Positions 12,101 to 22,380 of a stretch of DNA of 64,000 bases are shown here, one piece after another. The stretch's first letter is position 1. Every line of letters begins with the position of its first letter. Origin of the DNA: Asparagopsis taxiformis (lineage: Eukaryota > Rhodophyta > Florideophyceae > Bonnemaisoniales > Bonnemaisoniaceae). Both the position numbers and the translations under genes were made by a program. The stretch lies in NCBI GenBank assembly GCA_030407315.1, contig JALQPE010000215.1, forward strand, positions 1 to 64,000. Reading direction: 5' to 3'. Under the pieces are notes generated by a model, which was not told where the DNA came from, searched no databases, and was given only the letters and a program-made list of their open reading frames with translations.

Positions 12101-12738
12101 ACCTCGCAGACGGACACGCGTGAAGCAATCACGGAAAATCCCTGAGTGAGAAACGTTTTCTTCAACTCATCAACGCGATGCGGCCTGACCACCCTGGACA
12201 CGACTGCCGGAGGAGAAACATCCAGAGGGGAAATGAAGACTGGAATGTTTCGGCAGCTCTCCGGACTTATGTCGTAGTCCACATCCACCGGGATGGGCAC
12301 TGTGCCAGGGTAGGCCAGCCTGGTGCTGCGGAGAGGCTTGTTCGGTACGATGTCACGAGCGTTGTGATCATCGACCTTCTCCGCATCCTCTGCCAAGTCG
12401 CTGCCGGACGCGATGATCATGTCCGGAGCAGGCGAGCTAGGCAGAGGAGCACCAGATCCCTCGACGGCTGGCGCCGCTTCGGCAGATTGAGCCGGAAGCG
12501 GAGTTGCGGGAACGCCAGCGTCGATTGTCGGGACAACCGCGGGATCGGAAGCGGAAGGGGGGGAGGGGACGGGCTTAGGTGCTGGGCTGAGCTGGGTCAG
12601 CGCTGCAGCAGCTTCGCAAACGTCCATGGGGACAGGGGGGGCCAGAGAAGGAGAGGGAGAAGGAGTGGGAGAATCGTTGTCACGGCGGCTGGCAGAGCGC
12701 ACCTGGCGGTCGAAAGCGTTGGGGGATTGTTGAGCCAT
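9111..12738 (-). CDS. ParB-like / 2OG-Fe(II) dioxygenase fusion #1, two frameshifts
   Basis: The ATG is at 12738 (context GCAATGG). The N-terminal part runs to 12046 and includes SRVVRPHRVDELKKTF. The ParB-like VDGSHR motif lies at about 12048-12070 in the next frame, so a single-base frameshift cuts the motif region. The long middle ORF has a helical section (ADNVCSVMEF, AFKYWSSIP), then a Ser/Pro/Glu-rich disordered linker with basic KSSSKKSKSASRGR, then the dioxygenase domain: the HTD iron triad pair at about 9479-9487, distal H at 9270-9272 (LYHYGVGF) and the candidate 2OG-binding R at 9201-9203. A second single-base frameshift near 9391 separates HTD from the distal H. At that spot the E3 copy (54980-55000) retains the extra base. 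HxD...H...R is the Fe(II)/2OG dioxygenase signature; TET/JBP and AlkB families of this fold oxidise DNA bases. The substrate here is unknown. Confidence 0.75.
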
Positions 12739-12934
12739 TGCTTTGGTGAGAAATGACAAACGAAGAGTGAAAGATTGAGAAAGAGAGAAGAAGATCTGAA
12801 CGACAAGCTGTTTTGCTGCGTAAGCTGAGTAAGATAGGCGAAACTTAGAGAACTGACATATTCCTATTAGTATACACCCTGGTAATGATATTCAGCGGTT
12901 GACCAATCCGAACCTTCCACATCACTTTTCGTTG

Positions 12935-13265
12935 TACGACAATTACAGCTCAGGCAGTTTACCAAGGATCCTTACAGCAAAGCCATCGTTACGATGACTT
13001 TGCTGTAAGGAAACGTTTCATTACAGAGGCCAGGAATTTTTTTACCGGGTAAAGAAATCATGGCTACTGTAATGTTTTGTTTCCTGACAGCAAAGTCATC
13101 GTTACGATGACTTTGCTGTAAGAAAACGTTTTCATTACAGCGGCCAGGAATTTTTTTACCGGGTAAAGAAATCATGGCCACTGTAATGAAACCTTTCCTT
13201 ACAGCAAAGTCATCGTAACGATGACTTTGCTGTAAGCATCCCTGGTAAACTGCTCCATCTGTAAG
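12935..13265. repeat. Palindrome cluster 2
   Basis: 33-bp palindromes lie at 12974-13006 (one mismatch), 13087-13119 and 13201-13233, with TTTTTACCGGGTAAA palindromes between. The outer edges carry CAGGCAGTTTACC on the left and GGTAAACTGCTCCATCTG on the right in inverted orientation. It lies just upstream of the ATG of the ParB/dioxygenase gene at 12738. Confidence 0.85.
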
Positions 13266-13700
13266 CCGTTGGTCTCAACCCTCGCTCTCATTTCTGTTGT
13301 CCTCCTTCATTATCTCCACCTACCTTCCCCCTACACACCACCTCTCTACTGTCACTCTGCCCGCCCTTTGGTGCATGAAATATTTTCTTACCACTGCCAT
13401 AGTCTACACATACTGCTGCCTTCATACTTCTGCATGCCTACCCTTCAATCTTTCTTCCATCTTTCTCTACCGTGCTAGGCTTAGACCATGCTCTGTGCAC
13501 ATCTGACTTACTTAATATCATTGTATAGTTAGAAACTAGAATAATAATTACATCACTAGAGTACACTGCAAATGTTAGTAACTATGGTTGGTGTGGTACA
13601 CAACACCCTACCTCCTTCATGAGTAAACTTTGCGCACAGAACCGTTCAATACCAGGTAGTGCAGCCAGCGCAAACCAGGCTTGCACGACGCAGAGTGCTC
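13266..13700. repeat. Part of an about 1-kb repeat module
   Basis: The stretch is T/C-rich on the plus strand, with no gene. It resembles 50760-51020, 51820-52080 and 52700-52930 in E3 (shared phrases such as TGTCCTCCTTCAT and CTACCACTGCCATAGTCTA). The tandem duplication breakpoint at 13489/37316 falls inside it. Confidence 0.6.
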
Positions 13701-14050
13701 CCCAGAGCCGTCAACAGCCGTCCAAACCATCGTTGTACGATGTTCCCGGCTCCACACTTCCCTTCTCACCCTTCCCAGGGTGGGAGACGGACGAAACTCC
13801 CAACCGCTTACAGCCGAAGCCGTTTACCCGGGATGCTTACAGCAAAGTCATCGTTACGATGACTTTGCTGTAAGGAAAGGTTTGATTACAGTGGTGAGAA
13901 AATTTTACCGGGTAAAAAATCAGCAAGAATTTTTTACCCGGTAAAAAATTGTGGCCGCTGTAATGATTTGATTTCTTACAGCAAAGTCATCGTAACGATG
14001 ACTTTGCTGTCAGCACCCCAGCGAAACTGCATCATCTGTAAGCCTTCCTC
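13700..14050. repeat. Palindrome cluster 3
   Basis: 33-bp palindromes lie at 13839-13871 and 13978-14010 with two TTTTACC/GGTAAAA palindromes between. The left flank (13690-13835) is an inverted version of the right flank of cluster 1 (8630-8760). It lies downstream of the minus-strand ParB/dioxygenase #2. Confidence 0.85.
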
Positions 14051-14263
14051 ACCTCAATGTTGCAACCAAAGACGACTGCGATATTACCTTGTTCTATTCT
14101 AGTAGTGCCCACCATAGTTTCCTCCCCTTCTCATATTAAATTGAGTATTGTATATCTCCTGACCCGTCTACATACGCAAACGTCATGTACTAGCCTAACT
14201 TTCATCGTTTACTTGAAGGCGGCCTTGATGCCTGCCATAGAATGCTATTAAGAACTAATTTCA

Positions 14264-17200
14264 TCAGATATCTAAACGCTCCCAGTAGTTGACATTGAAG
14301 GGAGGCTGTAGCAACTTCTCCCTGGAAGTTCGCAGTGATAGATGGGACCGGATAGGATGCTGGTACCTCACCGAAGAACGACCCTCCGCGAATCCCATTC
14401 CTCCGTGATACACGTCCGTTCGGCATACAAGCAGGGAATACGGTGGGATGCGCACGTTCGTCACTGGCACGCGGTACTTGTCTTTCGCTGGATGACTTAG
14501 GCACACATGGCTGAACTTGGCGATACGAATGATGAACCCATCCGCACCAGCAGCCATCATGAAATATGATGGCGAGTTGAGAGGACCAGTTCCAGTTCCC
14601 TCACGGACGGGAACATCGGTATGCATAAGTTGCTCCTGACTACCTTCTGCGGTCAAAATCAGACGAAGACCCGTTTCTGGAAAGACCACCGCTTCTTCTC
14701 TTCCAAACCCGAGCTTCAGGTTCTCCGCACAAATCGCCTTACCTAGCTCCAGAATCAGCTTGTTCCTGTACTGCCGCGCGCTTTCTTGCTCAAGGTCATC
14801 GCAGATGCTTTTCCGGTCCGTCTTGAATACACCAGTGCTGTCTTTCGGTCGAAGTGGTTTCCACGGGTTCTTCTGACTTGCACTTGAGCCACTTGTAGTA
14901 CCTTGGAATGTGCTGGCCATCTGTGTGAATAACTCGTGCGTAGCTGCTCCCACTGTAGTAGAAGAGAAAATGTCTTGCAACACCACGTAACCAAGCTCGT
15001 CGATCATTCTTCTCTGGTAGCTGAAGTATTGTTGGCTTTCACAAGAACCGAGGGGACATACCAAAGTAGAGTAGCCTGCAGCTGCTTCCATTATCTCCGT
15101 CCGGATTGTATCAATGTCTTCTTCTGTGATATAATACTTCATTCTCGAGTTGGAAGGAACGCATAAAGGCAGCTTCTCAGGTATCTCCTCTGCGAATGTG
15201 CGGTCTGGAAGGGAGTTTTCTTGCTCGTCAGTGAAGAGTGGTGCTTCTTCTCCAGTCGTTCGTTTTCTTGCATTGACTCTACTCTTCTTTTCCCGGGGAG
15301 GCCCAATCTCAATGTTGTCATCCGGCGTATTGGGCTCAGAAAACTTCGCGCTAGTTTCTTCCCTTCTTCGCTTCTTATCCAACCTGGACTCGTTTTCATC
15401 GCCGCTTCCACCAGAACTCCTGCTTCTTCCCGAATTCTCCTTGTCCACTTCGGCCGGGCTAGTGCTGTTAGTTTCTGGTGTCCTGATTCGAAGTTTCAAT
15501 ATCACAGAGCGGTTCTGCGCATCTCCAGCTTGTTGTCCAGGCGTGTCTATGTCCATGCGACCACTATTGTCCAAGTTGATATCCAGACTTTGCGTATCGC
15601 CGCTTTGTTTCCTTCCCTGAGGAAGATCTTCTCTGACAATCCTTCCCGGCGAATTATCCCTGGCACGACTTTCCCGCTCTGCCCTTGAAGCTGAAAGACG
15701 TTCCTGTTCTTTTTGGAGAACAGCAAGACGTTCTGCTTCCCTCTTCTCAGCTGCTGCAAGACGCGTGGCAGGACGTTCCTGTCCTCCCTCTTTTGCTGCG
15801 GCAGGACGGTCTTCTGCTTCTTTCGGGGTGCTCAGAGGTGCCTCTTCTATTGCTTTCGTCGCGACAGCAGGAATCACTTCTTCAGCCACCACATTTGGAG
15901 TAATTTCCTGTTCTTCCTCCACAACAGCAGAAACTTCCTGCTCTACTTGGGCTTCGGCAGATACTCCTTCTTCTGCTTGAACAGGACCAGGAGTTTCCAC
16001 CGTTTCCTTCTCTGTAGAATTATTTCCCTGTTCTGCGGCAGTAGGTGCTTCTTCCTCTTCTGCTTTGGCGCCAGCAACAAGTGCTTTTTCTATTTCTCCG
16101 GGGGTCATGCGATTCCGTTCCCTCTCCTCCTCCGCTTTCGTCTCCTGCATTGCCTTTGTCCCGGTAGCATATTCCAGTTTGTCGTAAAAACTGTTTGTAA
16201 ACATCCCGTTCTTGGTTCTCAGACTGCTTCTGTCTACCACGTCGTCATGAAAGTCGACAAGGACGAATACAATGCGCTCTCCAATGCGATGATCATTATC
16301 CCCGACCTCCTTCGCGTTTTCTGCTGCCAAATCCGTTCGCACGAATTCCTCCATCGTTGCAGAGTTCAACCACTTGCGGACGACCTCTGCCATATCATAG
16401 ATGGCCAACAGAGCCAGTAGCCAAGTGCGCATCGTGAACGGACTTCCGCTTCCGATATTTCTGACAAGTCCTCTCTTCCTCCTCATCCTTGTCCACGACG
16501 CTGTCATCTCGAGCACAAACCACTGGAACCACTCCTTATCGCGCGTCCCGCGTCCGTCCGTGCCATTGCGGAATATTGCGTTATTGACAAGATCGAGCAC
16601 GCACCCGTACATATCGGCAGAGTCAATTCGAGAAAAGTCCGGATCTCTTCCCTCGGTTCTTGCATCCTCGATTTCTCTGTTCCTATCCAAAGCATTGTAA
16701 ACGCTAGGGATAGAGCTCCAGTACACGAAAGCAACGCTGTCTGTGCGATTGAACCCCTTCGCAATGTTGATGTACTGCCTATACGAGTTCTCCGAACGGT
16801 TCCTGTCGGACGGCAGAATATAGCTCACTTCTTTCAGAATAGGAATAAGCCGGACAACAGGAAGATCCATCTGGTTGGAAAACCTGAGAAACTCTATGAC
16901 CGCACAGACATTGTCGGCAATGCTCACAGAAGCGACATCGTGAGTTTGTATATTGGCTTCGAGAGACAGTTTCAGAACCTCCAGCGCATCGAAAATTAGA
17001 CGCCCGTTCGGCGCAATCAACTGTTGTACCCAAACCAATTCCAAGGAATCCCTGTTCTTTCCTGAGTACTTCTCCAGGCATAGTTGCAGAGCAGCTATGC
17101 GATGAGAGCCATCGATGCAGTAAAACTCGTCTCCTTCGTTATCTTCCATTTTGCAGACTGTAATCATAGTTCCAGTGGTAGAGAAACCTCTATCCATGAA

Positions 17201-17386
17201 AATGCTGGCCAGTTCGTTTACACGACCCGGTCGCACCAAACGGGAGGTCACTGTCGGAAACTTCACTTTGCGAGGATCAACTTGCACTTTAGAAGAGCTG
17301 TACTGAGCAATAGTGATGCTTTTCTCTTCAGCAGAAGGAGAATTGCTCTTCTCCGCTGTAGTATTCATGATACTATTGTCTCCCAT
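14264..17386 (-). CDS. ParB-like / 2OG-Fe(II) dioxygenase fusion #2, intact
   Basis: The start is the ATG at 17386 (ACAATGG), giving 1040 residues. Residues 50-130 hold a ParB-like module (VKFPTVTSRLVRPGRV; CIDGSHRIAAL with D92, H95, R96). Next comes a helical section shared with fusion #1 (ADNVCAVIEF, AFVYWSSIP), then a long Glu/Ala-rich disordered or coiled-coil linker (about 420-660) and basic KKRRRE and REKKSR patches. The C-terminal dioxygenase domain has H922-T-D924, distal H994 (DVYHGGMGF) and R1013 (HPIRSHLSL), all ligands expected of a Fe(II)/2OG enzyme. Known relatives of this fold oxidise DNA bases, protein side chains or small molecules. The ParB-like fusion suggests a DNA target, but that is inference. 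It is the only uninterrupted copy of this fusion in the window; copy B (38091-41216) is broken. Confidence 0.8.
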   Translation of the reverse strand: MGDNSIMNTTAEKSNSPSAEEKSITIAQYSSSKVQVDPRKVKFPTVTSRLVRPGRVNELASIFMDRGFSTTGTMITVCKMEDNEGDEFYCIDGSHRIAALQLCLEKYSGKNRDSLELVWVQQLIAPNGRLIFDALEVLKLSLEANIQTHDVASVSIADNVCAVIEFLRFSNQMDLPVVRLIPILKEVSYILPSDRNRSENSYRQYINIAKGFNRTDSVAFVYWSSIPSVYNALDRNREIEDARTEGRDPDFSRIDSADMYGCVLDLVNNAIFRNGTDGRGTRDKEWFQWFVLEMTASWTRMRRKRGLVRNIGSGSPFTMRTWLLALLAIYDMAEVVRKWLNSATMEEFVRTDLAAENAKEVGDNDHRIGERIVFVLVDFHDDVVDRSSLRTKNGMFTNSFYDKLEYATGTKAMQETKAEEERERNRMTPGEIEKALVAGAKAEEEEAPTAAEQGNNSTEKETVETPGPVQAEEGVSAEAQVEQEVSAVVEEEQEITPNVVAEEVIPAVATKAIEEAPLSTPKEAEDRPAAAKEGGQERPATRLAAAEKREAERLAVLQKEQERLSASRAERESRARDNSPGRIVREDLPQGRKQSGDTQSLDINLDNSGRMDIDTPGQQAGDAQNRSVILKLRIRTPETNSTSPAEVDKENSGRSRSSGGSGDENESRLDKKRRREETSAKFSEPNTPDDNIEIGPPREKKSRVNARKRTTGEEAPLFTDEQENSLPDRTFAEEIPEKLPLCVPSNSRMKYYITEEDIDTIRTEIMEAAAGYSTLVCPLGSCESQQYFSYQRRMIDELGYVVLQDIFSSTTVGAATHELFTQMASTFQGTTSGSSASQKNPWKPLRPKDSTGVFKTDRKSICDDLEQESARQYRNKLILELGKAICAENLKLGFGREEAVVFPETGLRLILTAEGSQEQLMHTDVPVREGTGTGPLNSPSYFMMAAGADGFIIRIAKFSHVCLSHPAKDKYRVPVTNVRIPPYSLLVCRTDVYHGGMGFAEGRSSVRYQHPIRSHLSLRTSREKLLQPPFNVNYWERLDI

Positions 17387-18187
17387 TGTAATCCCTGCAA
17401 TCTCAGTTCGTTCAATCGGTTCTTTGTTCAAATGTTGTGTAGACGATGAAATCCACAATTGTGGTACCTCCGAGTGCGCTTCCCGTCTCTCAGCTTCCTC
17501 TCATATACTGTCCGGACAAGACATCCCCTACCTACCTTCAGTCCTGATGAACCTTACGCTGCACCCGCTCAGCACCTCTGACTCTACCTGATCCTGATAC
17601 CTCCACAAAGCGTTTAGCCCTTTCCATCAATCTACACCTAATAGTATGTACCTCTAGCGCATATAATGCAATCGAACCCGTTTACCTCACCACGTCAATT
17701 ATCATTCATATTCCAACAACCTATTTCATCCACACTCTCCACCTCGCTTCTTCTTCCATACCATTGATTCCTATCAATCGATTCTACGTGAGTTTTATAC
17801 ATTTACTACGATCCACCTCTCCTACAAGTCTGAAAAATTCATTTCTACACTAACTTTTGCTACTCACAAATAAACGGTTCCCGTGCAGGCCACTGCTTGA
17901 ATTTCTTCCTATTGGCGTACTCGGCTGCAAAGGATTCATAGACTATTTAAACGGTGATCATATAAATGGTTTCAATGTGCTCCAATGGACCATACACCAA
18001 TGAACATCAATATGAATTCTGTTCAACTACCTATTCACTACTGCGATTCAGTTTTCTTCCATACCAAATCTCATTGCCTTCCTACCCTAGTCGATTCAAA
18101 ATGCTTCCTCCTCGTCAGTTGATCAATATTCCTTACAACGAGCAGGTCCTCTGGACATCCTAAAGTTGGTTACTTAACCTTAACTAT
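17387..18187. other. Noncoding spacer upstream of ParB/dioxygenase #2
   Basis: About 800 bases, rich in C/T on the plus strand, separate the ATG at 17386 from palindrome cluster 4. It should contain the promoter of the minus-strand gene. No ORF with recognisable content, RNA gene or terminal repeat was seen. It is duplicated at 41217-42015. Confidence 0.4.
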
Positions 18188-18460
18188 CGATGAATTTGCT
18201 GTAATGAAACGTTTTCTTACAGCGGCCACAATTTTTTACCCGGTAAAAATTCTTGCTGATTTTTACCCGGTAAAAAATTCTTCGGCCACTGCAAGGAAAC
18301 GGTTCCTTACAGCAAAGTCATCGTAACGATGACTTTGCTGTAAGAAAGCAAATCATTACAGCTGCCACGATTTTTTACCCGGTAAAAAATTCTTGGCCAC
18401 TGTAATGGCAACGTTTTCTTACAGCAAAGTCATCGTAACGATGACTTTGCTGTAAGCATA
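18188..18460. repeat. Palindrome cluster 4
   Basis: 33-bp palindromes lie at 18309-18341 and 18421-18453 with three TTTTACCCGGTAAAA-type palindromes around them. It lies about 120 bases beyond the 3' end of the minus-strand transposase. Confidence 0.85.
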
Positions 18461-18576
18461 CCTCCCTCCATCCTCTCAGATCCTCTCCCCACTACTTCGC
18501 ACCAATCCACCAACGCCCTAGAGTGTACTATTCATATGTGATGCATCTGGTTATTCATTTTATTCTTCCCTAAAAA

Positions 18577-21500
18577 TCATGCAGCCCTCGGTGGAAATCC
18601 GTCTCGCCTACATAGTGCATATATCTCTCCACCCTCCAGCAGTCCGGGTCCGTGCCTTACCTCCCTCATGTTCTCATCATATTCGCATACACTCCCATTG
18701 CAATAGTGCATACCAAACACCTCAGTGACTCCCTCACTCATCTCCACAATTACTGTTCGTCGCCTCTCTTCGACCTTGAACACTCCTTCATCAGTTTTTT
18801 GCAAACCCAGGCAAACTCCATAAGCTGTACCTTGCTCATCTCTCGCACTCTCGTTCCTCAGGATAAAGAACGCTAGAACAATAAAAAACCGCGGTTCATA
18901 ATTAATTCTTCCCCGCATTATCTCTGATGTGAGACGAGACGCCGGGTACAGAATCGCTTGTGAAGTTGCACCATCCTCACATGTCCTCTGTTCAGGGCAA
19001 ACAGCATGGATGATAGCTCCTGATTCTAGAGAGCCAGACCTCTGCACTGTTTTCCTTCCCCACTCTGTCGTAGTGCTTCTAGAAACTCTTCTCACCCATT
19101 CGGCATACTTTCCACACCCGCTTGTTCCGCTTCCGTACCTTTCGGTAAAGAACCGTTTGAAAACACCTACAGCACCCTCTGCCATATCACATTTTCCATT
19201 CATGTACTCCTTGACCTCGTCAATAGATATACCTCCATGCCCTCTCCACGTCACAATTTCACCATCCGCCGACAATATCTTTCCTCGACGCTGGGAGAGA
19301 AGCTGGAGAACCGGTTCCTGGAAGCAGTTTTTCACTACCTCGTCTTCCACATCTATTTCTCTCCCTAGCTCCTGTGAAAGAACGTTGACCATTTGAGAGC
19401 ATTCGGACGAGGACCAATGTTGTGGCTCCATGCCGATTTCGCGCAAAACAATGGCCACTCTCGTCTGCCAGTCATCCGCAAGAACTAATTCCAGCGCTGA
19501 AAGCTGTTCGCTTTGGTGATTGGACATTCTCACACCTTTCTTCAGCGGCTGATGCATCCGTTCGAATATAAGCTCCTGCACGTGCTTCACAGAGCCGTAG
19601 GCAGGAAGCGTATGAACACAAAACTCGACAAGACGATGAACATTAGGCTTGTCCAAATGTGCTCCTGCTCCCTTCACTTTCCGACAATACTCATTCAACG
19701 TCTCCACGTAGTCTACAGTTCTTCCCAGAATGTATTCATTCCTGCCACCTTCTCCGTCAGCCGTCTCTACTTCATGTGGACCGTCTTTCCACCATACGGG
19801 CATGAAACTAATACACGAAACCAGCTTCTGAAACATCACTACTAGTTTGACGGCCCCATCAAATTTTTCACGATGACCTTCCCCTTTCCCATCCATCATT
19901 CGAGCTGCGTTTTCGAATGCCATAGGTGCTATCAGCAGCACACTGAATATGTCACTCATGTTCATGGAAAGCAGATTGTTGGTTCCAAATAAACGGTTCT
20001 GCCTTCCCATCCTGAACTTCTTCAGAGCGCCCAGAATTTGCAATTCAGCTACCTCTCGAATTCGTGGGCTGGCAGCTGAAATACAAGCGTTCAGTACATC
20101 TTGTGCCAGTCCAGACAATAGATGGTCAGGTGCTATCACTGCGGAACGGTACGGGTCAAAAATTGCTGGGACAACTGAAACTCCGTTTTCCGTCTTTGGT
20201 ACTTCTTCCTGCACTGCTTCCAAGGAAGTGCTCAGGACATGAAATGGTAAATCTTCCCCTTCTTCTGCAGCCAGTCCGAGAGTGCGAAGCTGGGTTTCTG
20301 TGGCATCCTTACGTGTCGATGCATTCCGATACTTGCTCCTGGCATGCGTCGATGTTTGCCCGTTCACTACCGAAGTGTATGCATTCTTCGTGCCGCCAGT
20401 ACTACTCAGGTCATATTTGCGGAAACTGCAGATGTGGCACGGAGAGTTTGATGTGTGTCCAAGAACATCCAGGGTATGTGAAACTGCAGGATAGTCTCCA
20501 ATGCTCCCCACTGGGTCTAGAAATACCACAACATCTTCTCCCTCTGCATTTTTCGTTGGGAAACCCTCTGTGCTTCCCCGCACTATATCTTGAACGATAT
20601 ATCGCAATACACAATTTGTGGACACTCCCGGAGGTGGCAAACCAATCACTCGAACCGCTTGGTAGCTTCCCCTTTTCCGAGGCGGTAGATTGAGAGGTAA
20701 CATATAGCATCCACCAAAACTTCCCTTCCTGCTTGTGAATGGTTCGAAGTCATCCGTGTAAAGGAGAAATCGGTAAACAAAGTAGTTTCGACCATCCTCC
20801 AGCTTTCCCCAACATGGTGCATCTTCTCGCGGAGACGCTGGGTGCCATTGCGACCTGTGGTCTCCGAAACCATCCGAGAACACCCCTGAAACACGAATTT
20901 CTTCATAGTTGGGGCTTCCTAGTCCATCGGGCGGGTTTCTGGCTTCAGCAAAGCTCGCGCCCGGTGAAAAGCAAAGTAACATGGTGGATGCTTCTCCGAC
21001 CTGCTCTTTCAAATACCTGTTCACCAATACGACGTGTGGAACAATATCACCCTCTTCCATTCCAATTGGTAATAGAACGGTTATCACGTCCCCAGCTCGT
21101 GTTCCTTTTCCCTTGGCTCCTGCTCCGATTACACATTGCGATATCGCTCGCAGAGCATGCTGCCTCTCCCATTCCAATAGATGTGACATTCGCGGCTGCA
21201 GATATTTTTCGACATGCACATCATGCTCACCGTCGTGTCGAGCCTCATAGGTAACTATGGTCCTAGCATGAAGTTCCCACAACGATGTAACTGCCACTCT
21301 TCTCCTCTTCGGTTTCCCACCATCTCTGTCATTCTTCCTAAACCCTTTTGCTCTTTCGATGACGGCAACCTGACGAGCTCCTGGATGACATCGGATTCGA
21401 ATTGCTGTTCCATCAGGTACATAAATGTGCTTCAAACCCTTTTTCCCATCGCTGTCAATGGGAACAACTGCTGTGCGAACGAATGGGTCGCTCAAAACAC

Positions 21501-22380
21501 CCCTCCTGCACTTTGCAATGAACGAATCTTCAATGCTGCACTCTGCGGTTGATTTTTCTCCTTCCGAGCTTCGATTGTTCGCATCACTGCGGAATGCTTT
21601 AAAGATTGGTCGAGTCTGGACATCTTTCAGAGCCCATGTGCTTGGGAGTACAATACGAACTTTCGCCATTCCTCCACAATTGTCTCTGTCATCTGTTGTT
21701 CCACGGGTTCCTACTGCACCTCGATGCTGTGCAGCTCTTGCTCCGCTCTTTCGAAGGTCTATCGGAAACTCTATGTCACAGCTCTTTGCATAGCAGTGTT
21801 TCCTCAAGAATGGTAGTATCTTCTGTCGCATCACAGAGTCCGACGGGACGTGCTCACTTGGATCTCTGCGGAAATTCATTCCGAACAGGGTACCTTCATA
21901 GTGGGCTCTTGTCATTCTTTGAGTTCCACTCAGCTGAAGAGCCCCATACATCGCAGGCCATTGTAGTAATGCCTTGAAATCACCACATGCTTCATCCCCA
22001 GCATTTGGGTCTATCGGGCCTCCAGTTGAAATAGAATCAGAACCTCGTCCGGTTGCTTCTTCCGATTCCATTAGCGTGCTCGATGCTACGTAGATGTCAC
22101 TTCCAGCTTCATCGTTGTTGCTGTACACATCAATACAACCTTCTATTGTGTCACCCATAGGGATTGGGGACTCCAATAGGTCATCTGTGGTACACTCACG
22201 TCGTAGCTCATTACCTCTCGGGATTTCTTTGTTCATGCAGGCTGCATCACTGCTGCGGATTTCTCCCTGCAGTTTCCCAGGAAGCTGTTCACTGGGACTG
22301 GCCACATTGAGTGAATCGAATCTCGCCTTTGTCCTACGACTTGTGGTTTTCTTTCGAATAGGAGTCCGTCTCGGAGCCAT
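18577..22380 (-). CDS. CACTA/EnSpm (CMC) Tnp2-like DDE transposase
   Basis: The ATG at 22380 opens MAPRRTPIRKKTTSRR, a basic leader that could serve as a nuclear localisation signal; the protein has 1267 residues. The catalytic region resembles Tnp2 transposases: LLYTDDFEPF (D543 as first acidic residue) followed by LPLNLPPRKR; IGDYPAV (D629) then CHIC (C648, C651), parallel to the DFPA...CPxC block of Tnp2; and QELIFERMHQPLKKG (E936) as the likely final Glu. The match with CACTA termini in E1 supports the family. It should cut and rejoin the CACTACGG ends and could mobilise the transposase-less E3 in trans. It is intact here; the second copy is split by E3. The region after the catalytic core (about 1000-1267) is unassigned. 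Confidence 0.85.
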   Translation of the reverse strand: MAPRRTPIRKKTTSRRTKARFDSLNVASPSEQLPGKLQGEIRSSDAACMNKEIPRGNELRRECTTDDLLESPIPMGDTIEGCIDVYSNNDEAGSDIYVASSTLMESEEATGRGSDSISTGGPIDPNAGDEACGDFKALLQWPAMYGALQLSGTQRMTRAHYEGTLFGMNFRRDPSEHVPSDSVMRQKILPFLRKHCYAKSCDIEFPIDLRKSGARAAQHRGAVGTRGTTDDRDNCGGMAKVRIVLPSTWALKDVQTRPIFKAFRSDANNRSSEGEKSTAECSIEDSFIAKCRRGVLSDPFVRTAVVPIDSDGKKGLKHIYVPDGTAIRIRCHPGARQVAVIERAKGFRKNDRDGGKPKRRRVAVTSLWELHARTIVTYEARHDGEHDVHVEKYLQPRMSHLLEWERQHALRAISQCVIGAGAKGKGTRAGDVITVLLPIGMEEGDIVPHVVLVNRYLKEQVGEASTMLLCFSPGASFAEARNPPDGLGSPNYEEIRVSGVFSDGFGDHRSQWHPASPREDAPCWGKLEDGRNYFVYRFLLYTDDFEPFTSRKGSFGGCYMLPLNLPPRKRGSYQAVRVIGLPPPGVSTNCVLRYIVQDIVRGSTEGFPTKNAEGEDVVVFLDPVGSIGDYPAVSHTLDVLGHTSNSPCHICSFRKYDLSSTGGTKNAYTSVVNGQTSTHARSKYRNASTRKDATETQLRTLGLAAEEGEDLPFHVLSTSLEAVQEEVPKTENGVSVVPAIFDPYRSAVIAPDHLLSGLAQDVLNACISAASPRIREVAELQILGALKKFRMGRQNRLFGTNNLLSMNMSDIFSVLLIAPMAFENAARMMDGKGEGHREKFDGAVKLVVMFQKLVSCISFMPVWWKDGPHEVETADGEGGRNEYILGRTVDYVETLNEYCRKVKGAGAHLDKPNVHRLVEFCVHTLPAYGSVKHVQELIFERMHQPLKKGVRMSNHQSEQLSALELVLADDWQTRVAIVLREIGMEPQHWSSSECSQMVNVLSQELGREIDVEDEVVKNCFQEPVLQLLSQRRGKILSADGEIVTWRGHGGISIDEVKEYMNGKCDMAEGAVGVFKRFFTERYGSGTSGCGKYAEWVRRVSRSTTTEWGRKTVQRSGSLESGAIIHAVCPEQRTCEDGATSQAILYPASRLTSEIMRGRINYEPRFFIVLAFFILRNESARDEQGTAYGVCLGLQKTDEGVFKVEERRRTVIVEMSEGVTEVFGMHYCNGSVCEYDENMREVRHGPGLLEGGEIYALCRRDGFPPRAA

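Noticed and set aside
15150..16420. Long plus-strand ORFs opposite the ParB/dioxygenase #2 gene (also 39540-40250)
   Set aside because: They are mirror frames of the Glu/Ala-rich minus-strand linker; their Ser/Leu/Phe-rich composition and lack of motifs fit a shadow.
20064..20693. Plus-strand ORFs of 170-209 residues within the transposase
   Set aside because: They are antisense to the conserved catalytic region, where the minus-strand frame shows the family motifs.
18577..22380. KDZ or Plavaka transposase assignment
   Set aside because: The GDYPA...CHIC block is compatible with related groups, but the CACTA ends and the Tnp2-like TDDFEPF...LNLPP block favour CACTA/EnSpm; a profile search would settle the branch.
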